DNA of 64,000 nucleotides from Mesorhizobium sp. (GTDB lineage: Bacteria; Pseudomonadota; Alphaproteobacteria; Rhizobiales; Rhizobiaceae). The DNA lies in contig NZ_JANJTZ010000042.1 of NCBI RefSeq assembly GCF_024710845.1, forward strand, positions 62,001-126,000, written 5' to 3'. Below are positions 19,099 to 28,408 of this stretch, one piece after another; the stretch's first letter is position 1, and the number at the start of each line of letters is the position of its first letter. The translations under genes and the position numbers were made by a program. The notes beneath the pieces were generated by a model, which was given only the letters and a program-made list of their open reading frames with translations, did no database searches and was not told the origin of the DNA.

Positions 19099-19878
19099 AT
19101 GCTGACGTCACAGGTCAAGTCGGCGACCCGAGCGATCGAAATACTCGAATATTTCAAGACAGTTAGGCAGCCGCGGTCGATGTCGGAGATCGCGCTGGCG
19201 CTTGGCTATCCGCAGTCGAGCAGCACGGTGCTGCTGAAAACGCTCGTCACGCTCGGCTACCTCAATTACGACCGGCGCGGCAGGCTCTATTTCCCGACCC
19301 CGAAAGTGACGTCACTCGGCGACTGGATTCCGCGCGCGCTGTTCGGCAACAGCCGGGTCCTCGAAGCGATGCACGATGTGCACGCGGCCACCGGCGAAAC
19401 GGTTTCGATCGGCACCAAGAACGACGTCTATCTGCAATATGTGCAGATCATACAGTCGATCCACGCACTGCGTTTCCATGTCGACGAAGGCACGCTCAGG
19501 CCGCTGACGCAGTCGGCCGTCGGCTGGACGCTGATGTCCACCCTGCCCGACGACAAGATCGACAACATCGTGCGCCGGGCAAACATCGCGACCGAGAAGG
19601 CGTCCGACCGGGTGAAGGTTCCCGATATGATGGCGAAGGTCCGGGAGATCCGCGAGAAGGGCTACTGCTCGGCAGAGAACGTGCCGTTCCTCGGCGGCGG
19701 GACGATCTGCATGCTTTTGCCGATCACCATCCAGGGACAGCCCGTGGTGCTCGGTCTCGGCGGTGCCGCGGAGCGGATCCGCGCCAACCACGACCGCTAC
19801 CTCGCGACGCTGCGCCGGGCGGTGAAATCGGTCCAGCCGAACGACCCCTTCGAACAGCCGATCGACATTGAGTTCTGA
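19099..19878 (+). CDS. IclR-family transcriptional regulator
   Basis: The 259-residue regulator has an N-terminal winged helix-turn-helix (about residues 5-65) with ATRAIEILEYFKTV and MSEIALALGYPQSSSTVLLKTLVTLGYL. A C-terminal effector-binding GAF-like domain (about 80-250) contains GETVSIGTKNDVYLQYV and ICMLLPITIQGQPVVLGLGG. A GGAGGAGCGG ribosome-binding site precedes the ATG. It is divergent from the ten-gene operon and convergent with the Liv operon, so it sits at the centre of module A. It is the likely regulator through the TTCAC-N4-GTGAA sites. The effector is probably a pathway substrate or intermediate. Confidence 0.92.
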   Translation: MLTSQVKSATRAIEILEYFKTVRQPRSMSEIALALGYPQSSSTVLLKTLVTLGYLNYDRRGRLYFPTPKVTSLGDWIPRALFGNSRVLEAMHDVHAATGETVSIGTKNDVYLQYVQIIQSIHALRFHVDEGTLRPLTQSAVGWTLMSTLPDDKIDNIVRRANIATEKASDRVKVPDMMAKVREIREKGYCSAENVPFLGGGTICMLLPITIQGQPVVLGLGGAAERIRANHDRYLATLRRAVKSVQPNDPFEQPIDIEF

Positions 19879-19895
19879 CGTTCAGTTCCCGACAT

Positions 19896-19915
19896 GCGGC
19901 GCGTTTTCGCGCCGC
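19896..19915. terminator. Bidirectional hairpin between iclR and the Liv operon
   Basis: The perfect 8-bp stem GCGGCGCG/CGCGCCGC has a TTTT loop and lies between two convergent stop codons. No U-run follows, so termination may be imperfect. Confidence 0.5.
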
Positions 19916-19918
19916 GCG

Positions 19919-20893
19919 TCAGTGGCCCGACGTCGCAGCGGCGGGCTGAGCGGCTGGCGCTTCCGTGCGATTGCGGCGGCGCAGGTAGCGGACCAGCGCC
20001 GACAGTTCGCCTACGATACCGCGGCGGAAGAACACGATGACCACCAGCAGGATGACGCCCTGCGAAACCAGCGCCCATTCGCCGAAGCCGGCGAGATAGT
20101 CGTTGAGCAGGATGATGCCCGCAGCGCCGAACACCGGGCCGACCAGCGTGCCGAGACCGCCCAGCAGCGTCATCAGGATGACTTCACCCGAAATCGGCCA
20201 GGACGCGTCGGTCAGCGTCGCGAACTGGTAGACCACTGCCTTCATGCCCCCGGCCACGCCCGCCATCGACGCGGAGATGATGAAGGCCACGAGCTTGATC
20301 TTCTCGGGATCGAAGCCGAGCGACTCGACGCGGGGCTGGTTGTCGCGCACCGCCTTCAGCACCTCGCCATAGGGCGAGTGGACGACGCGGTAGTAGACGA
20401 AAACGCACAGCGCCGTGATCGCCAGCACGACGTAATAGAGGGTGGAGTTCGACGTAATGTCGACGAAGCCGAACAGGTCGTTGCGCGGGATCGCCTGCAT
20501 GCCGTCTTCGCCGCCGGTGAACGGCGCCTGGAGGAAGATGAAGTAGATGAATTGCGAGAAGGCGAGCGTGATCATCGCGAACTGGATGCCCTGGCGGCGC
20601 ATCGTCAGATAGCCGATGACGAGGCCGAGCAGGCCTGCCGCCGCGCCGCCACCCAGGATCGCCAGTTCGGTTGAGATCGGCGTGGCCTTCAGGATCTGCC
20701 CGGTGATGTAGGCCCCGCCGCCGAAGAACATGGCATGGCCGAAGCAGAGCAGGCCAGTGTAGCCCAAGAGCAGGTTGAACGAGCAGGCGAAGATGACGAA
20801 GCACATGACCGTCATCAGCGTCACGGAGTAGAAATAGAACGGTGCGGCGATCGCCAGCACGGCCACGACGGCCAGGAGGAGCAGCCGAACCAT
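19919..20893 (-). CDS. ABC transporter permease, LivM type
   Basis: This 324-residue inner-membrane permease is the last gene of the Liv operon. It starts MVRLLLLAVVAVLAIAAPFYFYS and has the conserved LLLGYTGLLCFGHAMFFGGGAY and VVHSPYGEVLKAVRDNQPRVESLGF segments, the latter being the cytoplasmic coupling loop. The tail after the last helix is basic and then Ala/Pro-rich. The start shares one base with the livH-type stop (TGATG). With the LivH-type partner it forms the membrane pore of the importer. Confidence 0.93.
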   Translation of the reverse strand: MVRLLLLAVVAVLAIAAPFYFYSVTLMTVMCFVIFACSFNLLLGYTGLLCFGHAMFFGGGAYITGQILKATPISTELAILGGGAAAGLLGLVIGYLTMRRQGIQFAMITLAFSQFIYFIFLQAPFTGGEDGMQAIPRNDLFGFVDITSNSTLYYVVLAITALCVFVYYRVVHSPYGEVLKAVRDNQPRVESLGFDPEKIKLVAFIISASMAGVAGGMKAVVYQFATLTDASWPISGEVILMTLLGGLGTLVGPVFGAAGIILLNDYLAGFGEWALVSQGVILLVVIVFFRRGIVGELSALVRYLRRRNRTEAPAAQPAAATSGH

Positions 20894-21774
20894 CAGACGG
20901 ACTCCTTGTCGGCGAAGATGCCGGCCGGGCGCAGGTAGAGCGAGATGATCATGAACATGAAGATCACGACGCTCGCCGCTTCGGGATAGAACACCTTGGT
21001 GAGGCCCTCGACCAGGCCGAGCATGTAGCCGGTGATGGCGGCGCCGACGATCGAACCCATGCCGCCGATCACGACCACCGCGAAGACGACGATCATCAGG
21101 CTGGAGCCCATCGAGGGCGAGACCTGGTAGATCGGCGCGGCGAGCACGCCGGAGAGGCCCGCCAGGCCGACGCCGAAGCCGTAGGTGAGCGTCATCATCT
21201 TGGGCACGTTGATGCCGAAGGCCTCGACGATCTGCGGCTTCTCGTTGGCGGCGCGCAGGTAGGCGCCGAGCTTGGTGTGCTCGATCAGGAGCCAGGTGCC
21301 GACGCAGGTGACCAGCGAGAACACCACCACCCACAGGCGGTAGTAGGGCAGGAACATGAAACCGAGATTGATGCCACCGGGCATCGGATTGTCGTAGGGC
21401 AGGCCCGTCGAGCCGTATTTGTAGCGGACAAGGCCTTCGACGATGAGCGCGACAGCGTAGGTTGCGAGCAGCCCGTAGAGGTGGTCGAGGCCCTGCAGCG
21501 GCCTGAGGAGCAGGCGCTCCAACACCATACCGCTGATCGCCACCAGCACCGGCGCGAGGACCAGCGACGGCCAGTAGCCGATGCCGAGGTAGTTCAGGAG
21601 CAGCCACGCGATGAAGGCGCCGAGCATGTACTGGGCGCCGTGCGTGAAGTTCACGACGCTCATCAGGCCGAAGATGATGGCAAGCCCCATCGACAGCATC
21701 GCGTAGAACGAGCCGTTGATGAGGCCGAGCAGGACCTGCCCGAAGAGCAGTTGGGTACTGATACCTTCGAACAT
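20893..21774 (-). CDS. ABC transporter permease, LivH type
   Basis: This 293-residue permease has about eight membrane segments. It begins with FGQVLLGLINGSFYAMLSMGLAIIFGLM followed by NFTHGAQYMLGAF, the standard LivH start. The coupling segment HTKLGAYLRAANEKPQIVEAFGI contacts the ATPases. It lies three bases downstream of the LivF-type ATPase gene and overlaps the LivM-type gene by one base. Confidence 0.93.
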   Translation of the reverse strand: MFEGISTQLLFGQVLLGLINGSFYAMLSMGLAIIFGLMSVVNFTHGAQYMLGAFIAWLLLNYLGIGYWPSLVLAPVLVAISGMVLERLLLRPLQGLDHLYGLLATYAVALIVEGLVRYKYGSTGLPYDNPMPGGINLGFMFLPYYRLWVVVFSLVTCVGTWLLIEHTKLGAYLRAANEKPQIVEAFGINVPKMMTLTYGFGVGLAGLSGVLAAPIYQVSPSMGSSLMIVVFAVVVIGGMGSIVGAAITGYMLGLVEGLTKVFYPEAASVVIFMFMIISLYLRPAGIFADKESV

Positions 21775-21777
21775 GGC

Positions 21778-22524
21778 TCACACCCCCAGGTAGGATTTGA
21801 CGCGGCCCATGTCGGCCTCGAGTTCGGCGTTGGTCAGGATGTCGACGACTTTGCCGTTCTCGACGACGACGTGTCGGTCGGCGACCATTCGCGCGAAGCG
21901 CAGGTTCTGCTCGACCAGGACGATGGTGAACCCCTGCGCCTTCAGCCGCTGGATGATCTCGCCGATCTCCTTGACGACAACCGGCGCCAGCCCCTCGCTC
22001 GGCTCGTCCAGCAGCAGCAGGCGCGAGCCGGTGCGCAGGATGCGGGCGATGGCCAGCATCTGCTGCTCGCCCCCCGATAGCTTCGTTCCCTGGCTGCCGG
22101 CGCGCGCCTTGAGGTTCGGGAAGGTGGCGTAGAGCTGTTCGTCGGTCATGCCGCCTTCGCGCAGGACCGGCGGCAGGAACAGGTTCTCCCGCACCGAGAG
22201 CGAGGAGAAGATCGCGCGCTCCTCGGGGCAATAGCCGATGCCGAGGCGCGCGATCTGGAAGGTGCGCTTGCCGACCAGTTCCTCGTCGCGGAAGCGGATC
22301 GAGCCGGTGCGCTTCTGGACGATGCCCATGATCGAACGCAGCGTCGTGGTCTTGCCCGCGCCGTTGCGGCCGATGAGGGTGAGAAGTTCGCCTTCGCGCA
22401 CGTCGAAGGACATGCCGTGCAGGACCTTCGATTCCGCGTACCAGGCGCTGAGATTGTCGACCTTCAGCATCACCGCCGCGAAAGCGGCAGCGGCGGGCTC
22501 CCGCGCCATCGCAAGACTATTCAT
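21778..22524 (-). CDS. ABC transporter ATP-binding protein, LivF type
   Basis: This 248-residue ATPase has Walker A GRNGAGKTT at 52-60, signature KLSGGEQQML and Walker B LLLLDEPSEGLAP, the typical LivF form. A 20-residue Ala-rich leader precedes the domain. The start at 22524 is favoured because GGGAGG lies upstream and because it overlaps the LivG-type stop by eight bases, a normal coupling distance. An internal ATG (MLKVDNLS) is the alternative. Confidence 0.93.
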   Translation of the reverse strand: MNSLAMAREPAAAAFAAVMLKVDNLSAWYAESKVLHGMSFDVREGELLTLIGRNGAGKTTTLRSIMGIVQKRTGSIRFRDEELVGKRTFQIARLGIGYCPEERAIFSSLSVRENLFLPPVLREGGMTDEQLYATFPNLKARAGSQGTKLSGGEQQMLAIARILRTGSRLLLLDEPSEGLAPVVVKEIGEIIQRLKAQGFTIVLVEQNLRFARMVADRHVVVENGKVVDILTNAELEADMGRVKSYLGV

Positions 22525-23314
22525 CGACGCCTCCCATATAGGCGGTCACCACCGCGGGGTTCTTCGAAACCTCGGCGTAGTTGCCCTCGGCAAGGACCTC
22601 GCCATGCTGAAGGACGGTGATGCGGTCGCACAGCGTCGAGACGACCGACAGATTGTGTTCGACCAGAAGCACGGTCCGTCCCACCGCCGCTTGTTTGATC
22701 AGTTCAGTGATCGGGCCCACATCCTCGTGGCCCATGCCGGCCGTCGGCTCGTCGAGCAACATGACGCGCGGCTCGAGCGCCAGCGTCGTGGCGATCTCCA
22801 ACGCGCGCTTCTTGCCGTAGGAGAGTTCGGCGGCCGTCACGTCGCGGCTGCCGGCGAGGCCGACCTGCTCGAGCAGTTCGTCGGCGCGGGCATTGAGCGG
22901 TGCGACCGCGCGCAGCGAGCGCCAGAAATGATAGGCCGTGCCGTACTTGGACTGCAGCGCGACGCGGACATTCTCGCGGGCGGTCAGATGCGGAAAGGTC
23001 GCGGAAATCTGGAACGACCGCACCATACCGCGCCGCGCCACCTCGGAGGTGCGCAGCCGCGAAATGTCCTCGCCGTCGAATACGATGCTTCCCCTGGTCG
23101 GCGCCAGCGTCTTCGTCAGCAGGTTGAAGCAGGTGGTCTTGCCGGCGCCGTTCGGACCGATGAGAGCATGGATCGACCCCCGCCTGACGGCGAGGTTCAC
23201 ATCCTTGACCGCGGCGAATCCGGCGAACTCCTTGGTGAGCCCCTTGGCCACCAGCACATTGTCCGCATCCCGTGCGGTCTCGGTCCTGGACAGGACTGCA
23301 GCGCTTGTCGCCAT
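22517..23314 (-). CDS. ABC transporter ATP-binding protein, LivG type
   Basis: This 265-residue ATPase has Walker A GPNGAGKT at 53-60, signature ELSYGKKRALEIA and Walker B VMLLDEPTAGMG followed by HNLSVVSTLCDRITVL. The 'LSYG' signature and length are typical of LivG. The ATG at 23314 has GGGAGGAGA upstream. It follows the FadE-like gene by 60 bases in one operon, so uptake and beta-oxidation genes are co-expressed. Confidence 0.93.
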   Translation of the reverse strand: MATSAAVLSRTETARDADNVLVAKGLTKEFAGFAAVKDVNLAVRRGSIHALIGPNGAGKTTCFNLLTKTLAPTRGSIVFDGEDISRLRTSEVARRGMVRSFQISATFPHLTARENVRVALQSKYGTAYHFWRSLRAVAPLNARADELLEQVGLAGSRDVTAAELSYGKKRALEIATTLALEPRVMLLDEPTAGMGHEDVGPITELIKQAAVGRTVLLVEHNLSVVSTLCDRITVLQHGEVLAEGNYAEVSKNPAVVTAYMGGVDE

Positions 23315-23374
23315 GTCTCCTCCCGTCGATCGTGCTCGCCTCCACGGCAAGCCGGTCGCTTTCTTGGGCTTCTC

Positions 23375-24532
23375 TCAGCTCGGCAGGCCGAGAACCGCCT
23401 TGGCAAGAATGTTCTTCTGGATCTCGTTGGAACCGCCGAAGATCGCCGGCGCGCGCGAATCCAGGAACAGGTTCATCGCATCGACCTCGCCGTTGCCGGC
23501 TTCGATGTCGTCGAAGTAGCGGGCATCTTCCCCGGCCAGCAACAGCATCTCCTCGGTGATCCGCTGGTAAAGCTCCGTCGTGAAGATCTTCAGCAACGAG
23601 ACATCCGCGCCAAGCTCCCCGCCTTCGCGCAGCACCTTGGCGAAACGCTCGAAGGCCGAGCCCAGATCATACAGGTCGAGCCGGTGTTTCGCATAGCGCG
23701 AACGGAAGGCCGGATCGTCGAAAGCGCCGCGGGCGCGGGCAAGCTTGTCGAGCCGCTCCATCGCGATCTCGGGCCGCGTCGGCGCGCCGAGGAAGATGCG
23801 CTCGTGACCGAGCACCGACTTGGCGACGTTCCAGCCCTGGTCCACCTCGCCCACGAGGTTCTCGACGGGAACCCGGACATTGTCGAAGAACACTTCGCAG
23901 AAGTCGGTCTCGCCGCGCAGATTGGCGATCGGGCGCACCTTGACGCCCGGAGTCGTCATGTCGATCAGGAGGACGGTGATGCCCTTCTGGCGAACCTTCT
24001 CGTCACGCGAGGTGCGCACCAGAGCGAAGATCCAGTTGGCGCAATGCGCCAGCGTCGTCCAGATCTTCTGGCCGTTGACGACGAAATGGTCGCCGTCGCG
24101 GACGGCCGCGGTGCGCAGGCTGGCGAGGTCGGAGCCGGAGTTCGGCTCGGAATAGCCCTGGCACCAGACATGCTCGCCGGACAGGATCTTCGGAAGGTAA
24201 TAAGCCTTCTGCTCCTCCGTGCCGAACGCAAGCAGCAGCGGGCCGATGAGCCCCAGCCCGTGGTCGGGGATGCGCGGGCAACCGAGGCGGCCCCACTCCT
24301 CGACATAGATCATGTGCTTGGCCGGGTTGAGCCCCATGCCGCCATATTCCACGGACCAGACCGGGGACAGCCAGCCTTCCTCGTTCAGCGCGTGATACCA
24401 GACGGCGACCTCGTCGAAGAGCGGCCGCTGCTTGCGCATGAAGCGCAGTTCGGCCGGCAGACGCCGCTCGACCAGGTCGCGGAAAGCGGCCCGGAAGTCG
24501 TCGTCCGACATCGCATTCCAGTCGGTTGCCAT
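23375..24532 (-). CDS. Acyl-CoA dehydrogenase (large partner)
   Basis: This FAD enzyme oxidises an acyl-CoA to the 2,3-enoyl-CoA. The 385-residue protein has the N-terminal helical domain, the flavin-contact segment CQGYSEPNSGSDLASLRT, the middle beta-domain IWTTLAHCANWIFALVRT and the C-terminal helical domain ending GGSNEIQKNILAKAVLGLPS. The GGSNEIQ end is typical of catalytically complete members. The start at 24532 shares one base with the enoyl-CoA hydratase stop. It is probably the catalytic partner of the second, more divergent acyl-CoA dehydrogenase in the operon. Confidence 0.92.
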   Translation of the reverse strand: MATDWNAMSDDDFRAAFRDLVERRLPAELRFMRKQRPLFDEVAVWYHALNEEGWLSPVWSVEYGGMGLNPAKHMIYVEEWGRLGCPRIPDHGLGLIGPLLLAFGTEEQKAYYLPKILSGEHVWCQGYSEPNSGSDLASLRTAAVRDGDHFVVNGQKIWTTLAHCANWIFALVRTSRDEKVRQKGITVLLIDMTTPGVKVRPIANLRGETDFCEVFFDNVRVPVENLVGEVDQGWNVAKSVLGHERIFLGAPTRPEIAMERLDKLARARGAFDDPAFRSRYAKHRLDLYDLGSAFERFAKVLREGGELGADVSLLKIFTTELYQRITEEMLLLAGEDARYFDDIEAGNGEVDAMNLFLDSRAPAIFGGSNEIQKNILAKAVLGLPS

Positions 24533-25308
24533 CAGATCGTGTCCTTGAACTCGGCCGGGCGCTTCTCGACGAAGGCGCGCATGGCTTCCTTGGAGTCCTC
24601 GTGGCGGGTCATTTCGACGGTCAGGTTCTGCTCGAAGCGGTAGCCGTCGCGCAGCGGCATGTGCTCGACCGTGTTGATGGCGCGCTTGGCCAGGCTCAGC
24701 GCCTTCGGGCTCTTGGAGGCGATCGAGCGCGCGATCTTCATCGCCTCGTCCATCAGATCTTCCAGCGGCACGCAGGCTTCGATGATGCCGCGGCGATAGG
24801 CTTCGGCGGCCGGGACGCGATAGCCGGTCAGGATCATGCGGCGCGCGAGCGATTTGGGGAAGAGGCTCATCGTATGCCGCGCGCCACCCATCAGGCCGAT
24901 GTCGATCTCGGGAAGCCCGAACACGGCATTGTCGGAGGCGAGGATGATGTCGGCGGCGACGATCGGCCCCATGCCGGCGCCCAGCGCCGGGCCGTTGACG
25001 GCGGCGATGACCGCCTTGCCGCATTCCATGATGCAGTTCGAGACCTCGCGGGTGCGTCGCAGGTGGCGGTAGGTCTCGCCCTTGATGTCACCGACCGACT
25101 GGCGGTTCTTGATGTCGGCGCCGGCCGAGAAGATCTTGCCGCGGCCGGTGACAACGATGCAGCGCACCTCCGGCGTGTCGTTGAGCTCGTCGAAGACCTC
25201 GATCAGCTCTTCCGCGAATTCCTTCGAGTAGGCGTTGACCGGGGGGTTGTCGAGCGTGACGACGGCCACCTTGTCGGCGATGTCGACCTTGATGAGCTTG
25301 TTCTGCAT
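24532..25308 (-). CDS. Enoyl-CoA hydratase/isomerase family protein
   Basis: The 258-residue crotonase-fold protein has the oxyanion-hole segments AGADIKNR and NGPALGAGMGPIVAADIILASDNAVFGLPEIDIGLMGG. The Glu in LPEIDIG matches one of the usual catalytic positions. The position expected to hold the first catalytic Glu reads as Met/Gly-rich, so isomerase or dehydrogenation-product hydration are both possible. It lies between two acyl-CoA dehydrogenases in one operon, so it most probably acts on their product. Confidence 0.9.
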   Translation of the reverse strand: MQNKLIKVDIADKVAVVTLDNPPVNAYSKEFAEELIEVFDELNDTPEVRCIVVTGRGKIFSAGADIKNRQSVGDIKGETYRHLRRTREVSNCIMECGKAVIAAVNGPALGAGMGPIVAADIILASDNAVFGLPEIDIGLMGGARHTMSLFPKSLARRMILTGYRVPAAEAYRRGIIEACVPLEDLMDEAMKIARSIASKSPKALSLAKRAINTVEHMPLRDGYRFEQNLTVEMTRHEDSKEAMRAFVEKRPAEFKDTI

Positions 25309-25324
25309 GTTCTTCCTCCCGCGA

Positions 25325-26458
25325 TCAGGCCGCGTGTTCCAGTTCGACGAATTCGAGGCGCATCGCCTCCGGCTGGCCGAGCGTCGCGCTGAGCGCGATT
25401 GCCCGTTTCAGGTAGAGGCCGATGTCGTGCTCGTCGGTGAAGCCCATAGCGCCGTGGAGATGCACGGCGCGGCGGCAGATCGATGTGGCGGCGTCGCCGC
25501 AGCGCGCCTTGGCGGCGAGGACGGCGAGATGCGCCGCCTTGTCGTCGCCTTCGGATTGCTTCACCACCGCATTGACGACCGAGGCGCAGGCGAATTCCGC
25601 GTCGCTCCACATCTCGACCAGACGGTGCTGCACCGCCTGGAAACTGGCGATCGGCCTGCCGAACTGCACGCGGTCCTTGGTGTAAGCGATCGTCATCTCG
25701 ACGGCCTTGCTGGCGATGCCCGCGAGTTCGGCGGCGATGGCGATCCGCGCGTTGGTCACGGCGTTTTCGACAAGCGCTTCGATACTCGGTCCGCGCGCGA
25801 CGACACGGTTCGCCCCGACGCTGCAGCGCTCGAAGGCCACCCGGCCTATAGCTGATCCATCGACGCCCGCCTTCTCCGACACGGAAATCCCTGACCTGCC
25901 TGCGGGCACGGAAACGACCAAAGCCTCGCGGCCGGCGTCCACGACGACGAGGAAGTCGCTCGCCGATGTCGCGCCGTCGACAAAGTGCCGGTCGCCGGTG
26001 AGGATGAAGCCGTCGCCGTCGACCATCGCCTTGAGCGCTGCTCCGTGCGAATGGCGGGACGGATCCTGCCAGGCCGGCGAAACGAGCAGTTCACCCGAAG
26101 CGAGACCGGCGGCGAGGCGGTCGCGTTCGGCGGAGGCCGGCGCGTCGCGCAGCAGCGTGGAAGCGAAGACCGCGCCCGCGCCGACCGGCTCTGCAATCAG
26201 GGCACGGCCCAGCGCCTCGGAGAGCACCGCCTGCTCAGCAAGACCTAGCCCGGCGCCGCCGAGATCCTCGGGAAGCAAAAGACCGAGCCAGCCGGCTTCG
26301 GCCATGGAAGTCCACAGATCGCGGTCGATATCCGCCGACCCCGCGCGCTTGGCGCGCAGCGAGGCCGGGCCCGGCCGGCGCGACGCCAGCGTCGCCGCGC
26401 TGTCGCGCAGCATCGAGAGCGTGCCGTCAGGATCGTCGAAAATAGTCTGCGGCATCAT
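25325..26458 (-). CDS. Acyl-CoA dehydrogenase, divergent (second partner)
   Basis: This 377-residue acyl-CoA dehydrogenase-fold protein is the first gene of the operon. The N-terminal region contains [33 protein letters not shown]. The middle domain is shortened and the flavin loop reads [13 protein letters not shown] instead of the usual TEP.aGSD. The C-terminal domain has [20 protein letters not shown] and [21 protein letters not shown]. Pairs of one canonical and one degenerate gene form heterotetramers in bacterial steroid and alicyclic-acid degradation, and the same may hold here with the gene at 23.4 kb. Two adjacent ATGs make the start uncertain by one codon. Confidence 0.88.
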   Translation of the reverse strand: MMPQTIFDDPDGTLSMLRDSAATLASRRPGPASLRAKRAGSADIDRDLWTSMAEAGWLGLLLPEDLGGAGLGLAEQAVLSEALGRALIAEPVGAGAVFASTLLRDAPASAERDRLAAGLASGELLVSPAWQDPSRHSHGAALKAMVDGDGFILTGDRHFVDGATSASDFLVVVDAGREALVVSVPAGRSGISVSEKAGVDGSAIGRVAFERCSVGANRVVARGPSIEALVENAVTNARIAIAAELAGIASKAVEMTIAYTKDRVQFGRPIASFQAVQHRLVEMWSDAEFACASVVNAVVKQSEGDDKAAHLAVLAAKARCGDAATSICRRAVHLHGAMGFTDEHDIGLYLKRAIALSATLGQPEAMRLEFVELEHAA

Positions 26459-26542
26459 TCCTCCCGGATGGGCCGAACCTTTGCGCCAAGGCTAGGCGAT
26501 CGGTCGGCGAGTCACAATTGCTGCATCGATGTGCAGGTTACA

Positions 26543-26556
26543 TTCACGGATGTGAA
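26543..26556. promoter_or_regulatory. Candidate IclR operator 2, TTCAC-N4-GTGAA
   Basis: The perfect inverted repeat TTCACGGATGTGAA lies 84 bases upstream of the acyl-CoA dehydrogenase that begins the Liv/beta-oxidation operon. It is just past the stop of the AMP-ligase gene. The spacer differs from sites 1 and 3 but the arms are the same. Confidence 0.6.
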
Positions 26557-26561
26557 ACGGA

Positions 26562-28193
26562 TCAGGCCGGCAGCGTGTGGTTCCTGAACTGCTCGCGCAA
26601 CTTCGTCTTCAGCAACTTGCCGGTCGCAGTATGGGGCAGTTCATCGACGAAGGCGACATCGTCGGGCAGCCACCATTTGGCGACGCGATCGGAGAGGAAG
26701 GCCAGCAGTTCCTCCCGCGACGCCTGCGCGCCGGGCTTGCGGACGATGATCAGCAGCGGGCGTTCCTGCCATTTCGGGTGCGGCAGGCCGATCACCGCCG
26801 CCTCTTGCACAGCCGGATGGCCGACCGCGGCGTTTTCCAGGTCGATCGACGAGATCCACTCGCCGCCGGACTTGATCACGTCCTTCGAGCGGTCGGTGAG
26901 CTGGACATAACCCTCGGCATCGATCTTGGCGACGTCGCCGGTGGCGAACCAGCCCTCCTCGTCGAGGACATGACCGCCCTCGCCCCGGAAATAGCCGCTC
27001 GTGACCCACGGACCGCGAACCTTGAGATCGCCGGACACTGAGCCGTCCATCGGCAGGTCGGAGCCGTCCTCACCCGTGATTTTGATGTCAATGCCGTAGA
27101 CCGGCCTCCCCTGCCTGGTCTGGATGTCGATCTGCCCCTCCTCGGGCAGGTTGCGATGCGCCGGCAGCAAGTTGCCGATCGTTGCGACAGGGCTGGTCTC
27201 GCTCATGCCCCATGCATGCAGAACGAAGACGCCGTGGTCGCGGCGGAACCGCTCGATGATCGCCCGAGGCGCAGCCGAACCGCCAACCACCACGCGTTCG
27301 AGCTTGAGCTTCGACGTGTCGAGACCCGGCGTATCGTCGATATGCTTGAAGAATCCGAGCCAGACGGTGGGCACGCCCAGCGAGAAGGTGCACTCTTCCT
27401 CGACCGCGAGCTCGAACAGGCTCTTGCCGTCGAGCTTTGGCCCCGGCAGCACCAGCTTCGCGCCGCACATCGCCGAGGCGTAGGGAATACCCCAGGCGTT
27501 GACGTGGAACAGCGGCACCACGAGCAGCACGCTGTCGGCGCGGGCGAGCCTGAAACCGTCGGCCGTGCAGACCATGAAGGAATGCAGGATGGTCGAGCGG
27601 TGCGAATAGAGCACGCCCTTCGGATTGCCGGTCGTGCCGGACGTGTAGCAGAGCGACGAGGCCGTACGCTCGTCGAACTCCGGCCAGGCGATGTCCGCGG
27701 TCTCGGCCGACAGGAGGTCTTCATAGGCGGCGGCGCCATCGACCTCCTTCGGCAGATGCACCGCGTCGGTCAGCGCCACGAAGCGCTCGACGGTCGCAAG
27801 CTTCGGCTTCAGGTCGGCGACCAGGCCGGAGAAGGTGATGTCGAAGAACAGGACGCGGTTTTCCGCGTGGTTGACGATGTAGTCGATCTGCTCCGGAAAC
27901 AGGCGCGGATTGACCGTGTTCAGCACCGCGCCGATGCCCGAGACGGCGAAATAGAGCTCCATGTGCCGATGCGTGTTCCAGGCGAGCGAGGCGACGCGGT
28001 CGCCCGGCTTGATGCCCATGCGCAGCAGTGCGTTGGCAAGCTTGGCCGCCCGCGCCCGCAGGCCCGAATAGGTCAGGCGTACCGTCGGGCCTTCGCACGT
28101 GCGGCTGACGATCTCGGAATGCGGATGGAAGCGCGCCGCATGTTCGATAAGCGACGAGATCAGCAGCGGCTGGTCCTGCATCAAGCCTAGCAT
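26562..28193 (-). CDS. AMP-forming acyl-CoA synthetase (long/medium-chain fatty acid--CoA ligase family)
   Basis: The 543-residue adenylate-forming enzyme has the P-loop [11 protein letters not shown], the aromatic-Gly motif MSETSP, the hinge segment [26 protein letters not shown], and the catalytic lysine in [14 protein letters not shown] near the C-terminus. It activates a carboxylic acid to its CoA thioester through an acyl-AMP. The start at 28193 follows CGGAGGAACCCC; a much longer open frame upstream has no family similarity. It is transcribed alone, divergent from the old-yellow-enzyme gene, with a candidate IclR site between them. The cluster thus has two acid-activating enzymes of different chemistry. 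Confidence 0.92.
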   Translation of the reverse strand: MLGLMQDQPLLISSLIEHAARFHPHSEIVSRTCEGPTVRLTYSGLRARAAKLANALLRMGIKPGDRVASLAWNTHRHMELYFAVSGIGAVLNTVNPRLFPEQIDYIVNHAENRVLFFDITFSGLVADLKPKLATVERFVALTDAVHLPKEVDGAAAYEDLLSAETADIAWPEFDERTASSLCYTSGTTGNPKGVLYSHRSTILHSFMVCTADGFRLARADSVLLVVPLFHVNAWGIPYASAMCGAKLVLPGPKLDGKSLFELAVEEECTFSLGVPTVWLGFFKHIDDTPGLDTSKLKLERVVVGGSAAPRAIIERFRRDHGVFVLHAWGMSETSPVATIGNLLPAHRNLPEEGQIDIQTRQGRPVYGIDIKITGEDGSDLPMDGSVSGDLKVRGPWVTSGYFRGEGGHVLDEEGWFATGDVAKIDAEGYVQLTDRSKDVIKSGGEWISSIDLENAAVGHPAVQEAAVIGLPHPKWQERPLLIIVRKPGAQASREELLAFLSDRVAKWWLPDDVAFVDELPHTATGKLLKTKLREQFRNHTLPA

Positions 28194-28301
28194 GGGGTTC
28201 CTCCGTTGCGGCCGCCGTGTTTCGCGCAGCCACTTGTTTTGCGGCGGAAAATCCAGAGCGCGGGCGGTCAAGTCAATTCCAACTCGAATGCGAAGGACAG
28301 T

Positions 28302-28315
28302 TTCACATGCGTGAT
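28302..28315. promoter_or_regulatory. Candidate IclR operator 3, TTCAC-N4-GTGAT
   Basis: TTCACATGCGTGAT, with one mismatch to the perfect repeat, lies between the divergent ligase (start 28193) and old-yellow-enzyme (start 28409) genes. From there it could control both. Confidence 0.5.
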
Positions 28316-28408
28316 AATCCGGCCCGTCGGCCGGCGCGCATTTGCAAGCCGGTGAAGGTTCGGGAACAAGCTGGGAAAACGAGAATATGAACGACGGAGG
28401 AGACCAGA

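Noticed and set aside
22238-24643. An 801-codon plus-strand frame opposite the Liv ATPases and the acyl-CoA dehydrogenase; similar long frames lie at 9837-11849 and 20842-22080
   Set aside because: They are antisense to clear family members and have no domain or ribosome-binding site. Long antisense frames are expected at this GC content.
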